Positions 21,756-32,633 of a DNA stretch of 64,000 bases are shown in pieces. The stretch is from Armigeres subalbatus. Taxonomy: Eukaryota > Arthropoda > Insecta > Diptera > Culicidae. The notes under the pieces were generated by a model, which ran no database searches, was not told the DNA's origin, and was given only the letters and a program-made list of their open reading frames with translations. The stretch lies in contig NC_085141.1 in NCBI RefSeq assembly GCF_024139115.2, forward strand, positions 178,572,994 to 178,636,993, in the 5' to 3' direction. A program made the position numbers and the translations under genes. The first letter of the stretch is position 1, and the number at the start of each line of letters is the position of its first letter.

Positions 21756-22116
21756 TTACGTCGCATTTTCTACACGCTTAAAATCAATAACACAGAGATG
21801 TGTTTGCATCACACAAAACGGACCTAATGCGGAACATCCCCTAGATGAGCGACAGTTAGACAGGCACAAAAATGATTCGTACGGTCGTGATAACGGTCCT
21901 TTTCAACATGTTAACGTTTGTACAGATTCCATGTTTCATGAGGAACCAAATGCTGTTGAAAATATTGAAATCCAAGCTTCAATAAAACCACACGAGCTAT
22001 TTTTGTGGCTGTGTAACTGTCGCTCATCTAGGGGATGTTCCGCATTAGGTCCGTTTTGTGTGATGCAAACACATCTCTGTGTTATTGATTTTAAGCATGT
22101 AGAAAATGCGACGTAA
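21756..22116. mobile_element. MITE with about 120-bp inverted repeats, abutting the previous MITE
   Basis: Starts TTACGTCGCATTTTCTACAC and ends with the complement GTAGAAAATGCGACGTAA. The arms stay nearly identical for about 120 bases (through CATCCCCTAGATGAGCGACA). Its first TTA is the same TTA that closes the MITE at 21591-21755. Confidence 0.8.
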
Positions 22117-22542
22117 ACAAAAATATGCACGTTCAACGCCGACATGATGCCAGATGGTATTATTTATAATCATTTTTATTTGGTTGAAAAGATATATTCA
22201 CTCATCCAAATTACTTCCAAACAGTTAAAAACTATATTTTTTCACTTTTTGAAATCGAGAGAATTATAAATAACATGATAGCGTCAACGTATTAGATAGT
22301 TTTGCTATGAACGATGAAGGATTTTTTCATACTAAAAAATACTCCTGGCCTTTTGGCAGCACGGTGCGGCTAGAAGTTCTTATGCCGAGATGAATTTTTG
22401 TTCGGTTTGAGGATACATTTTTAAATGTATTCTAATATGTTTATATTAGTTCTAGTGAAACGAACAAATAGAAAAGATTAAAGTGCGTGAGTTTATAATT
22501 ATTGTGTGGTGATTAATAGCTTCAAGCAATGATTGTATCGAG

Positions 22543-24221
22543 CAAGGGGTTTCCAAGATGCTTTGAGGTGACAAGTAATCCAAGATTACTTCATTTTTCG
22601 CAAAGTAATCATATTATTGTGAGTAATCAAGGTAATCGAGGTAATCAGAGTAACCCATAGTAATCACAAGTAATCATTGATAATCAGTGGTAATCAGTTA
22701 TTAATTATTATATTTTTTAGTAATCAATTCATAGTAAATATCAATATATTATTGTTCTTCCAGTTGAAAACTGAAGTGAGCTCTAGCGACCAAGGAATTT
22801 TCTTTTATTTCTCGATGTCGAAACTGCATCGCGATTTGTACGCATTTATATTGCCGCCTTGAGGCATCATAAGCACTAACTCCGATGTAGTAGCGACATA
22901 TGGAAATGGCAGAAAATTGAATTGTCATGAGAGATTACATCGGTTTTTAGCTGGATCTATTTACAATAGTCAATGGTAACCATCTGTTATTCATTGTAAA
23001 TTTTAGTAATAATTGACCTTTTCCATCAAGTTTTCCATCAGCAAATTTTATTCGTTTGATCGATTCTTTAATTTGTTTAAAGTCAACTTTCCCAAGAAAC
23101 TATATTGACGCCTCTAGCTCTTTTTGAAATTAAAAAAAGTTTAAACCACGTGCATCACCTTCTCAGTTTTTGTTTTTGATTTCAAAAATTTGTTAGATTA
23201 TTTAAAAAATATGGGTTCTTTGGGAAAGTAGGCTATAAATTAGTCAAGGAAGTGACTGAGACAATAAAACGAGAATTTAATTTTGAAGAGCAAGATCTAT
23301 TATTCATAGCATACCAAAAGTAAGAATGGTTATACATTTCATAAATGTATTGATTACTATACTGCCGTCATACATATATTTGTCCCATGTTTGCTGGGAT
23401 TTCCTATGTACATGGGACAGTTATGCGTAGAACGGCAGTATAGTGAAAGCAAACCCAGCTTTGCCCGGGTGTTGCAAATGCCACAATAAACTATTTACAG
23501 CACCGCATACTAGATCAATTTCCGTGCGTTTGTTTTGTTTTCCTGAACTGCTGGCCCACAACTGTATTCTAAAGATTTTTACATTTCCCCGTTCAATTCA
23601 CCAACTGTTTGTAACCTTGCGGATCCCAAAACGAATCGGTTAGGGAAAAAATCTTGCAAATCGGCCAACCCGTTCGCGAGTTAAAACGTCAGGGAAGAAA
23701 TCTCAACTCATTTTTATTATATAGAAAGAGAAAGATAGTTGATTATTATGGATTACTCTGGTTACATTGATTACTTATTAAAATTGATTACTTAAGTTAC
23801 GATGATTAATAGTTGATTACCATTGATTATTTATGATTACTATGGATTATTCTGATTACATTGATTATTTTAATCAAATTGATTACTAAAAATTACGCTG
23901 ATTTATTACTGATTACTAAAAATTACAATGATTCTTACATCATTTTTATGCATTTGCCAGATCAACGAACTCAAATCGTTATCCTCTGAATAGTTTTCCA
24001 TAGCCGTTGAGAGACGAACAGTTTCATGAGAGTAGAAATGTCAATTTCTCGCAAAATAATCAAATAATCATGAGTAATTCTTCGGAATCAGTAAGTAATC
24101 AGGAGTAATCAATGAGTAATCAGCATTAAACGTGATAATCACTTTAATCAGGGTAATCACTGAGTAATCATGGTAATTTTGACAGTAGTGACAAGTAATC
24201 AATGATGTTGGAAACCCCTTG
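22543..24221. mobile_element. hAT-type non-autonomous transposon, 1.68 kb
   Basis: The ends are CAAGGGGTTTCCAAGATG and its complement form CATGTTGGAAACCCCTTG-like (CAACATC variant), a TIR of about 14 perfect bases. The perfect 8-bp duplication GTATCGAG flanks it (22535-22542 and 24222-24229), and removal restores the older repeat. Subterminal DNA on both sides is packed with AGTAATC and its complement GATTACT, the kind of array bound by hAT transposases. It carries no transposase. A CTGCCGT MITE (23360-23440) and another retroposon end (about 23445-23735, finishing TTTTTATTATATAGAAAGAG) lie inside it. Confidence 0.85.
23360..23440. mobile_element. CTGCCGT-family MITE, copy 2
   Basis: TACTGCCGTCATACATATAT...CATGGGACAG...AACGGCAGTA forms an 81-base inverted repeat, sharing TTTGTCCCAT with copy 1 at 18643. 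Confidence 0.7.
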
Positions 24222-24356
24222 GTATCGAGAACTGTGACGATTTACAGGTAGGTGTTTATATGAAAATACCGTTTTGTAAAAGAGGAAAGATTCACTCCGG
24301 CTCAGTGGTGTAGCAACGGAGAGCGATTGTTTGGAATGTACATTTTTATTTTCTAC

Positions 24357-24623
24357 TAGTCGACCCGGCAGACGTTGTCCTGCATAGTAGGCGAGAAAGT
24401 GCGTTCTGAACTACGCATGTAAAATGCCCATACGATTCCTTATTTTAGTTTTTCATAGTTTAGTCAATTTTACCCGTGATTTTAGCATGAGAAAATATCA
24501 TATAAACCCGTCGGAAAGAATTACGAACATATTTGCTGAAAGATCCATCCAGCCGTTTTAGAGTTATGCGGATACGAACACAGACCATTTCATTTTTATT
24601 ATATAGAAGAAGAAGAAGAAGAT
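24357..24623 (+). mobile_element. Retroposon 3' end with (AAG)n tail
   Basis: Inserted in the older repeat (absent from the copy at 44782). It includes GTTTTAGAGTTATGCGGATA, then CGAACACAGACCATTTCATT, then TATATAG and AAGAAGAAGAAGA. This is the tail style of mosquito LINE/SINE elements, 5'-truncated. Confidence 0.6.
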
Positions 24624-25019
24624 AATTGGACCAATTAGGAGTGAAGTAAATGGTTGAAAAATATTGAGTATTGTGCGAAATAAATGGGAGACTTTTTTAA
24701 AATTATGAACCATAAACCTACGGATTCCAAAAAGTATAAATCCTTAGTTTTCTGCCGGGAATCGGGTCCATAGGCCCAAGTAGTGATTTACCCTATGCAA
24801 TTAATTGCAAAATTTAAAACAAGACGGGACTTGCACAGGAAAGAATAAATAGCAAATTTTAAAAATTGCTTATCTGATTTTGTAAACAAAGATTCGGACG
24901 TCGATTTGACAAATCTGATGGCACTTCCATGCTAAGCATCACCTTCTATACGTATTCTTAGGCTGTTGAAGAAGACTATTTTTGATTGAATAAGCGCTCA
25001 ATTAGCTTCCAATGTTTGT

Positions 25020-25902
25020 TGGGCAGGTAGTGGTGGGGTTTGACAGTGGGCTCTGCCAAATCTCTATAAAAAGCTGCATGAGTCCGTAAGCAGGCCATAT
25101 CAAAGCGACCGTGTGCCCCTCAAAGCACGCAATAGCCCAGGGAGTGCCAAAGGGCACATCCGGATTAACGCTAGTGATATCCTGATTATGACATACTGGC
25201 TGCATGTTACTGGCTTTGTCTTTGGATATTGTAATACTGTGAAGCGAGGGCTGGTAGTCGGGTCATTCTATTCTCTTAGTAAGGCCGGGTGACCCTGAGC
25301 TGAAACGGCGAATGGGATAATGGCCAGGCTGTCTTCCGTCCCGTAAAACCGTGGCGGGCCCTTGGGCGGGCCTTATAGCACGCGGTACAATTCTGCCACC
25401 AGTCTGACCAACTGCGTGGGAGTATGCTCAGATGCACATTCCTGACTTGTGCTGATCTGGCTCTGAACACGCAAATGTCAACCCTCGCATGGCCCATGAG
25501 CAATGATTTTTTTTCAAATTTGAACAAAAATACTGTGAGGATGTGATTGGCGGGTCTAGCGAAAAGGAGAATCCTTTCACCAGACGAAGTGGCCTTAATA
25601 GGTCACCCCAAAGATTGCCGGGGGAAGGCAACGGGGAGGCTCGTGGTGGGTCTGAGGATGTGCCGGTTGAGGTAAAAATGGACGGACCTACTCTAACCCG
25701 GGTCAACGATAGCTTGCGATCGCCGGGTGGTGAGGTTATCACCCTTGAAGTCGATGTTGTGTGTATTAACGTCAAGTGCGTAAGCATAGGCGTGAGCGAT
25801 CTCAATAGTCCCCCCTGATGTATTGCTTAATTGCGGGCCGGGGGTACAGACTGGCGAAATGGTTTTGGTTTTAGTGGTTCGGGCAAGAGTTACATGACAT
25901 AC
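25020..25902 (+). other. LINE leader-like sequence and flank of the 25903 transposon
   Basis: 25027-25180 matches the TATA-containing LINE leader at 15284 and 61790. From 25276 to 25900 the DNA is GC-rich with frames on both strands (e.g. 25428-25805 minus) but no domain I recognise. It reads on across the 5.36-kb transposon, since the flank after 31258 continues the sentence interrupted at 25902. Probably untranslated retroelement sequence. Confidence 0.45.
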
Positions 25903-26639
25903 TAGACTGGCCCAAAATGCATGAAATCCTGAATTTCAAACCTTGCACTCTTAAATGACAGTTTGGGGGTCCCAGAAGCTCCCCTGAAAATTTCAGCTCA
26001 TTCGGTCCAGTGGTTGGCGTGCGCAAATGACTCAAAGTTTATATGGGAAAAGTGATATCTTTTGTTTAGTAGAAAAACACATCCGGGATATTGTTCGATG
26101 TTTAATCTCGCAATTTTCTGGCGTCGTTTTATCTTCGAGCTAAAACGCTAAAAAATATACTCAAAATAGACATAAATTGAAGAACTCAAAATTTGGTCAA
26201 GTTTGGTTTATGCTATAGTTTAGAGTTCAATTTTCGAAGCGTGAATGTAAATACACTAAATTAATTAAGTACTTCTTCCATTTATTTTGTTAGCCTCAAA
26301 TAAAAATATACAGCCATCCAGTTCCAACATTATTGATATGATCCCTCAAAATTACCTTATATTTGGTAGGATCGTTCCTTATAGAACAATATTGGACCCA
26401 TGTTATTATTTCCCCTTTATGGTGACCAATTTCAATATGGAGTATTCAGAAAAATCGATCATTTCAGGAATTTTATTTTTCATAAAATTGTAACTCCCAA
26501 ATCATTAGGCCTATTTGTTGTATGTATTAACAAATCAAATAAAAGCTCTTCATTACTACAGGTATACCTCGATATAACGTAACTAATTTTTCACTCTTCA
26601 AATCGTTGTATCTCCAAAACCACTGGTCCTGCAAGAAAA

Positions 26640-29600
26640 ATGTATGCTTCTTGCTTTTGTGAAGTGATATTTGATCGTGCAAATGGAATACATAAAATGG
26701 ATTCAAAATCTAAGGAAGAATTAAGTATGGAACTTGTTGTACCAATTGAAAGTTTTAAAGGTGTAAAGTTGCCTTCAAACGGTGATGTACTTGGTCGGAT
26801 GCGTTTTATAATTAAAAATCAACACTTCAGTATAAAACCAGCTGCTAAAACTGTAGTAACTGAACTTCAAATTTTTTGGGATAAATATAGAATTCCTCTA
26901 ATGCAACACTACAATGCTGTTGTTAAGCTCCTAAAATTATTTAACAAAATGCGAGCAATTATCAAAAAATCTTCTCACGCGGGAGATAAACAGAAAGAGC
27001 AAGAGTCTAGTTTCATTAATAATTTGGATCGATTGTTTGACATTGCTCGACGAAATGCATTAAATTTGATTGAAAACGATAAGGATAAACAGTTCCTTAA
27101 TCTGCAAAGGGAAGTTGGAAGGCCTGGATCTGCCTTTGCGAAAGTTAAAAAAGGCAAAATCGGAGAAGAACCAACAACAGAACCAGAGCCTTCCTTGGAA
27201 TCTCAATTAGCTACCAGCGTTTTTACTATTTATGGGGGAGGTAAGAATATAATCAAATAAGATGATAACTTCTACTATATGTCAATATTTTTATGTCTTG
27301 CTTCCAGATGAGAAACCCTCCACTAGTAGGGCGTTTTCCGAGCGAAGTAAATCAAAAATAATGACTCCTAGACTAGCTGCCACCCTAGACCGTATTGGAC
27401 TAAGCGACCGAAATGCAATGTATGTTATTTCTGCGGTTTTAACAAGTGCTGGACTAAACTTAGGTAAGTTCTCCTTAACAGTACTTTTATTGTATTGTTC
27501 TTTCTCCTTGAGTTTAATTTTATTATATTGATAGTATCTTGTAACTAAAACAAAACCTTTATCAACTTTATCTATTTTTCAGACGATTTTACCGTTAGCA
27601 GACAAACAATCTCAAGGGCCCGTGCAGAATATCGCGAAGAGATTGCTCAAAATATCCAAAGCAATTTTGATCTAAATGGACCACTTGTTGTACATTGGGA
27701 TGAAAAGCTGCTTCAAGATCTCACACACAGTAAACTCAGATCACTGGAGTCGGTAAAATTTTACCGGGTTTTCAAACAGCTGAACGTTCGGTAATGAACC
27801 CGGTAATTTTTTTGATTACCGAACGCCCAGTAAATAAAAATCAATCTGAACTGTCAAAAATTGCAGTTTGTTCGGCAAAAAATTGACGATGTTATCAGTA
27901 ATTTTACCAACCGATATGTCAATAAAATTACAGGACGTCGGTAAAACATTAACATTTTTTTCGGTAAAATTTTATTGATTTTACGGATCGATCAGTAAAA
28001 AGTATAAAGATTTTTTTTTTGAAAAGAGAAAAGAATGTAAAAAGGAAGACAAAAAAATTGTAATATTTAACCCTTTTTTAGAAATCGTCGAAAGTATTTT
28101 TAGCGTGAACTACCATTAAAATTATTAACATTAAACGTATTTTCGGTTTGTTGTTTTAAAACAACATTGCGCATTTAAGGGTTAAGAAATCATGTTTTAC
28201 TTTTTGCCCTTCAAACATCAATTGGAATTATGTACCTATTCTTATTTTCGATATTTTTATTATATTTTACTGCCTCATTTTCAATTTGTTTTCACTGAAA
28301 GTTTTTCCTCCATCAGTTTAATTGATTATTTATTTGCAGTCTCCAGCATACTGATCCTATATGCAATTTTTGAACGATGCTTTTCTTGTTATACTGGCGG
28401 TCAACAAAACTATATTCATCAGTGGACTTCACGACTAGAATGGATTCTAGCGGAACACATGCCGAACCGTGAAGTCTAATTGCAAAATAGTTTGTTTGGA
28501 CAAAATAACTTGTGAACGCCGGCACAAAAAGAATTGCATCGTTTAAAACGATATGAGATCACTAATGCTTGTCACATCACATGCAAATGATTAAAACAAT
28601 TATGAACTCACAAAATCTCCTTGAAGCAAAATCGCGAATCGAAGAGTAATTCAAATGGCGTCTGTTTCTTTTCTATTTAGTTTCAATTGTTTGTTAACAG
28701 TTGTCTCCGGTAATTTTTTTAAAGTATATTTGATGAAATGTTCGGTAAAGTTACATGTTTTACTGTCAGTACCAGTATTTTATTACCGAACAGCCTATAA
28801 ACTAATGAATTGCCGAAAGAGTCAGTAATTTCTTCACAGTGTACAGTAATATTTTTTTCCATTTACTGAGTCATCGGTAAAAATATCAATTTTGACAGTA
28901 GTTTTACAATTATCTCAGTAAAATCATGATTTACCGAACTAAAACTGTAAAAATAATTACCGAACAGCGAAGTCCTTGCTTAGTGTGTGTGTTATGATTT
29001 TTGGATATCTTCTAACTAAGCATGATTTGAAGTAATCGATAGGTTTTTTTGTTATTTGAAATTTCTTTCCTACAATTTTAGATTACATTTGGTAATATTT
29101 GTTTTTTTTTAAAGAAGCTATTTGTAACATATTTTTAACTTTTTTTTAAAGAATCTATCTGATTTTTTTTCTTTTCAGGTACTGACAAAGTAGAAAGATT
29201 GCCAGTTTTGGTATCTTCTGGAGCAAATGTTCAGCTGCTTGGAGTCCCAAAATTGTCTTCTGGAACTGGTGAAAGACAGGCAAACGAAGTTTGCAAATTG
29301 ATGAATGCATGGGAACTAAGCGATCGCATATGTGCAATGGGATTTGATACAACAGCAGCAAATACAGGAATCAAAAAAGGCGCTTGTACCCTAATTGAGA
29401 AGCGGATTGGCAGAGATCTTTTATGGCTGGCGTGTAGGCATCATATTGCCGAAGTTTTGATGACAGCAGCTTGGGAAAAACTATTTTCTTCAAAAGGCCC
29501 TTCTTCAAGTATTTTTATAAAATTTAAATCGGCATGGCCTACTATGGATCAATCCTTTGATGAAAATATGGTAGACGAAAACATTATTGAGATTCTTGGT

Positions 29601-30484
29601 GATGAAACACAACATTTGATTGAATTTTTGAAAAACCAACTCAACAGCAACGACAAGACTATAAAGAGTTGCTAAATTTATCTTTAGCATTTCTTGGTGT
29701 GAATTAAATTTTCGCCACCAGGAGCACATAGCAATGCCAGATGGATGGCGAAAGCAATATATTGTCTTAAAATATGGCTGTTTAGACATTTTGACAATTT
29801 GACATGACCGATGATGAAAGGCGAAAATTCCAGTAATGTGTGCTTTTATTTTACGAGTTTACATTTGGTCTTGGTTTAAAGCTCCTTTACCCTCATCAGC
29901 AGCACGAAATGATCTAAAATTGATAACTTTACGAGATGTTTTCCCTGATCAATCAAGAAATGTGTATATTTCTGCGGCTTCAAGATTTGCAAATCATCTA
30001 TGGTACTTGAGTGAAGAACTAGTCGCTCTGGCTTTTTTCGACCCAGAAATATCTACTGATGAGAGAAAAGAAATGGCACACAATTTAAAATCTTGTAAGG
30101 GTGATGAAGTAAGAAAAATAAAATTGAAAGTATCTACGATCGATAAGTTGACTTCTTGTACGCTTTCGGATTTTGTTTCTCAAAATACGATGATTTTTTT
30201 TTGAAATTTCTGGAATATCTGCAAATTTTCTCAAAGAAGATCCTAGTATATGGGATGAATTGGAAGAATTTGTTGAAAGTAGAAATAAAATTAATTCATT
30301 TTTGGTAGTGAATGACTGTGCTGAAAGAGGAGTTAAACTAGTTCAAGATTTTTGTGGAAAACTGACAAAAAATGAAGAACAGCTTCAATATCTTCTCAAA
30401 GTTGTTCAACAGTATAGGCAAAATTTTCCAGGTTGCACTCGCTCTGTTATAAAGGAAGGCCTAGCAGTTGAAATAAATAATTAA
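26640..30484 (+). pseudogene. Spliced DDE-type transposase of the 25903 element, broken
   Basis: Exons 26640-27240 (ATG at 26640 or 26698), 27308-27463, 27583-27729 and 29179-30484 join in phase with GT-AG introns. In order the protein has a basic N-terminal region, LDRIGLSDRNAMYVISAVLT, ISRARAEYREEI, VHWDEKLLQDL (candidate first Asp), LPVLVSSG, IKKGACTLIEKRIGRDLLWL preceded by MGFDTTAANTG (second Asp), CRHHIAEVL (a C-x2-H pair of the hAT kind), SNARWMAKAIYCLKIWLF (RW motif), YLSEELVALAFFD (candidate Glu), and ERGVKLVQDF near the end. The order D, D, CxxH, RW, E is that of hAT-like enzymes. At least four breaks inactivate it: shifts near 29660, 29700 and 29810, and a one-base change in the T run at 30190. 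The third intron is swollen by a 1.27-kb insertion at 27727-28992. Family naming is inference. Confidence 0.75.
27727..28992. mobile_element. Element rich in CGGTAA motifs, inside the transposase intron
   Basis: From ACACACAGTAAACTC (27725) to CTTAGTGTGTGTG (28990), the flanking parts carry many copies of TTCGGTAA and its complement TTACCGAA in both directions (e.g. GGTAAAATTTTACCG at 27754). The outermost bases are inverted (ACACAC...GTGTGT). This looks like a non-autonomous TIR element with subterminal repeats. The exact ends are uncertain. Confidence 0.48.
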
Positions 30485-31507
30485 TATAGGTATAAGTGTT
30501 GTTTGTTGACAACTTTGTAGTTTTATACAGTTAATAAATTATGCTATAAACATTAAACCTGTTGTTTGAAAAATATATAACTGTCCTTTCTGTCCTTCTG
30601 TCCCTCTGTCTGTAACGATTATATCATATCGTTCTAAAATTGATGCAACGGGCATCACGATGTCCGAAAACAACTCGTTACAAATATTTCATGAATTTTG
30701 TCTCCCCTTAAAAACTTCAGCTCGTTGGCTTCAGTGGTAAGTCACCCCCTCCCTCTCTAGCTACACTACTATACAGATTACGGAAAGTATTAACAATCGG
30801 ATAAAAATTCGCGAGATTGCGTGATAATCATGCATTTAATTTCGCACGGCACCGAATACGCCTGCATCGCCGCTGCAATGGTCGGTGGTACGTTGCTCTC
30901 ATTTTAAACACCCCTGGGGGACACGCTCGACACCCTCGACTTTGGATGCTTATAACTTGGCCAATTTCAAAGGGATTTACATCCGGTCTTCACCAATCGC
31001 TTCCTTATATAAAAAAGGTTCTATATTTTGTTCACAACAGGAAACCGTCGACTACAGCGCCACCTAGAAACAAAAAACTGAAACGGTTGCGTTTCCTCAT
31101 GCATTTGGATCACTTTTCCCTTACAAACTTTGAGCCATTTGCGCACGCCAACCACTGGATCGAATGAGCTGAAATTTTCAGGGGAGCTTCTGGGACCCCC
31201 AAACTGTCATTAAGGATGCAAGGTTTGAAATTCCAGACTTTTCACTTGGGCCACTCTAATGACATACCCATCCCCACTAAGGTGGGGTGTCATGGTCATT
31301 TTTTCAAATCAATGATTTTTCGAAGCCATTTTGAATCTTGAACAACTGTGCAGAATTTGGGACCGATTAGTAGCTTCCTCGCTTTCCACATCGCGTTTGA
31401 AGTTTGTATAGAAATTAGTATGGGAGAGCGTATAAACCCATTGCAGATTAGGCAGCCTTTTCAAATTAATCAGCGTATTGTCACGGTCCATACACTACAC
31501 ATTCTTA

Positions 31508-31911
31508 TGCAACGTACACACCAGTCAAGCTGTTCGACGAACATTGACTCCGCCCCCAAGAAAACGCTTCGGTTGCTGCTTTGTTTGAACGCGTGTGAAG
31601 TTGTTCGAGTAACCATTTGACAGTTGGAGGCTCGGTTGGAAAAAAATAAAACGGTTTGATTTTGGTTTGAGTTGTCGGGGGTGGAGTCAAGGTTCGCCGA
31701 ACATGTTTGAGCATTTGTAGTAAAGTTGCTCAAACCCCCATATATTTTTTGATGGTTGGTGCTCAAGTTGGCGCTTCGGTCGTTCGTGTGTGACATTGTT
31801 GGTCGAATAAATTGATTGTTCGTGTCGCTGTTGGTGAAATTTGATGGATGTTTGAATAAACGAGAGGTGGAGTCAATGTTGGTCAAACTGCTTAACCGTG
31901 TGTACGTTCCA
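31508..31911. mobile_element. 404-bp MITE with TTA duplication
   Basis: Ends TGCAACGTACACAC and, complemented, TGGAACGTACACAC, continuing inward with ACATTGACTCCRCC on both sides. TTA flanks both ends (31505-31507, 31912-31914). Consistent with a PIF/Harbinger-type element. Confidence 0.78.
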
Positions 31912-31914
31912 TTA

Positions 31915-32633
31915 AACATTTATATGAGCAAATGTCCACGCTGGGGGAGGGGGTATCTAAAACTGACCAAAACTGGTCCTAATGGTATATGAACAGCCCC
32001 TGGGTGACTTTGTTGCATCCATTTTTATTGCCTGCATTTGGCCAGTTGCACCATTTGGAAGATGATGGCTACTGGGAACAGGGTAAATTTGCGAAATATG
32101 TCTGGCTGTGCATTGTTATTTAACCTCAAGTTGAGATTCAAGGGGCGTTGCGGATTGACATTGACTTTCCGATAACTATCAATGTGGTTTGAACATGCAT
32201 GAACCCGATTAGAAGAGCATAACAAAGACAGAAAACAGTTTTGATACGTTGTGACATTTGTGACTTATTTTGATAGAATTATTTTCTTAGTAGTAGTTAT
32301 CTTTAATATGGTGTAGCAGGATTTTGTCTTACAGTCGAACTTTCTGGAGACCTGCTGCGACCTATAGGGGTTCTGAGTGCACAGTAAACAATATATTTTG
32401 TGTCTTGTTCTGTTATGGATTTCTAACGGAAAATGTTATTTTTGTGATTGATTTGTGACGGGATTTTAACGCTTTTCGTTTCAAGTAGTGTCAATTTTAA
32501 AATAAGTTCAGGTATTTTAAAGACACCCTACACCAAGTTTCAGCAAATGTTGTTATAGAGGTATAGTATGGCATGATGGTATGTGTTGGTGTAGTTGTGA
32601 TGTGACCTTCTAGTCGGGAATCTTTCTATATTT
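31915..32633. other. No gene seen
   Basis: AT-rich DNA between a MITE and the truncated end of the BEL/Pao copy. Short frames lack any recognisable feature. Confidence 0.4.

Larger units (their letters stand above)
22154..24797 (+). repeat. Unclassified interspersed repeat, copy 1 (interrupted twice)
   Basis: 22154-22542, 24222-24356 and 24624-24797 together match 44782-45455 nearly continuously (landmarks GCACGGTGCGGCTAGAAGTT, AAGTGCGTGAGTTTA, CACTCCGGCTCAGTGGTGT, GGGTCCATAGGCCCAAGTAG). It is split by a hAT-type element and by a retroposon 3' end. No coding capacity or terminal repeats are seen. Confidence 0.75.
25903..31258. mobile_element. 5.36-kb DNA transposon with 9-bp target duplication
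   Basis: It begins TAGACTGGCCCAAAATG and ends with the complement of TAGAGTGGCCCAAGTG. The inverted repeats extend about 180 bases and are best conserved from GACAGTTTGGGGGTCCCAG through CAGTGGTTGGCGTGCGCAAA. The duplication ATGACATAC is perfect (25894-25902 and 31259-31267). The interior encodes one spliced transposase (26640-30484). A duplication of 8-9 bp fits hAT-, Mutator- or Merlin-type enzymes. I do not recognise the exact family. Confidence 0.85.

Noticed and set aside
22620..24180. TAATC repeats as telomeric DNA
   Set aside because: The motifs are dispersed in both directions within a hAT-type element with a target duplication, not a head-to-tail array.
31470..31919. 149-codon minus-strand frame, Ser/Thr/Asn-rich
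   Set aside because: It is contained in a MITE with TTA duplications and reads through its inverted repeats.
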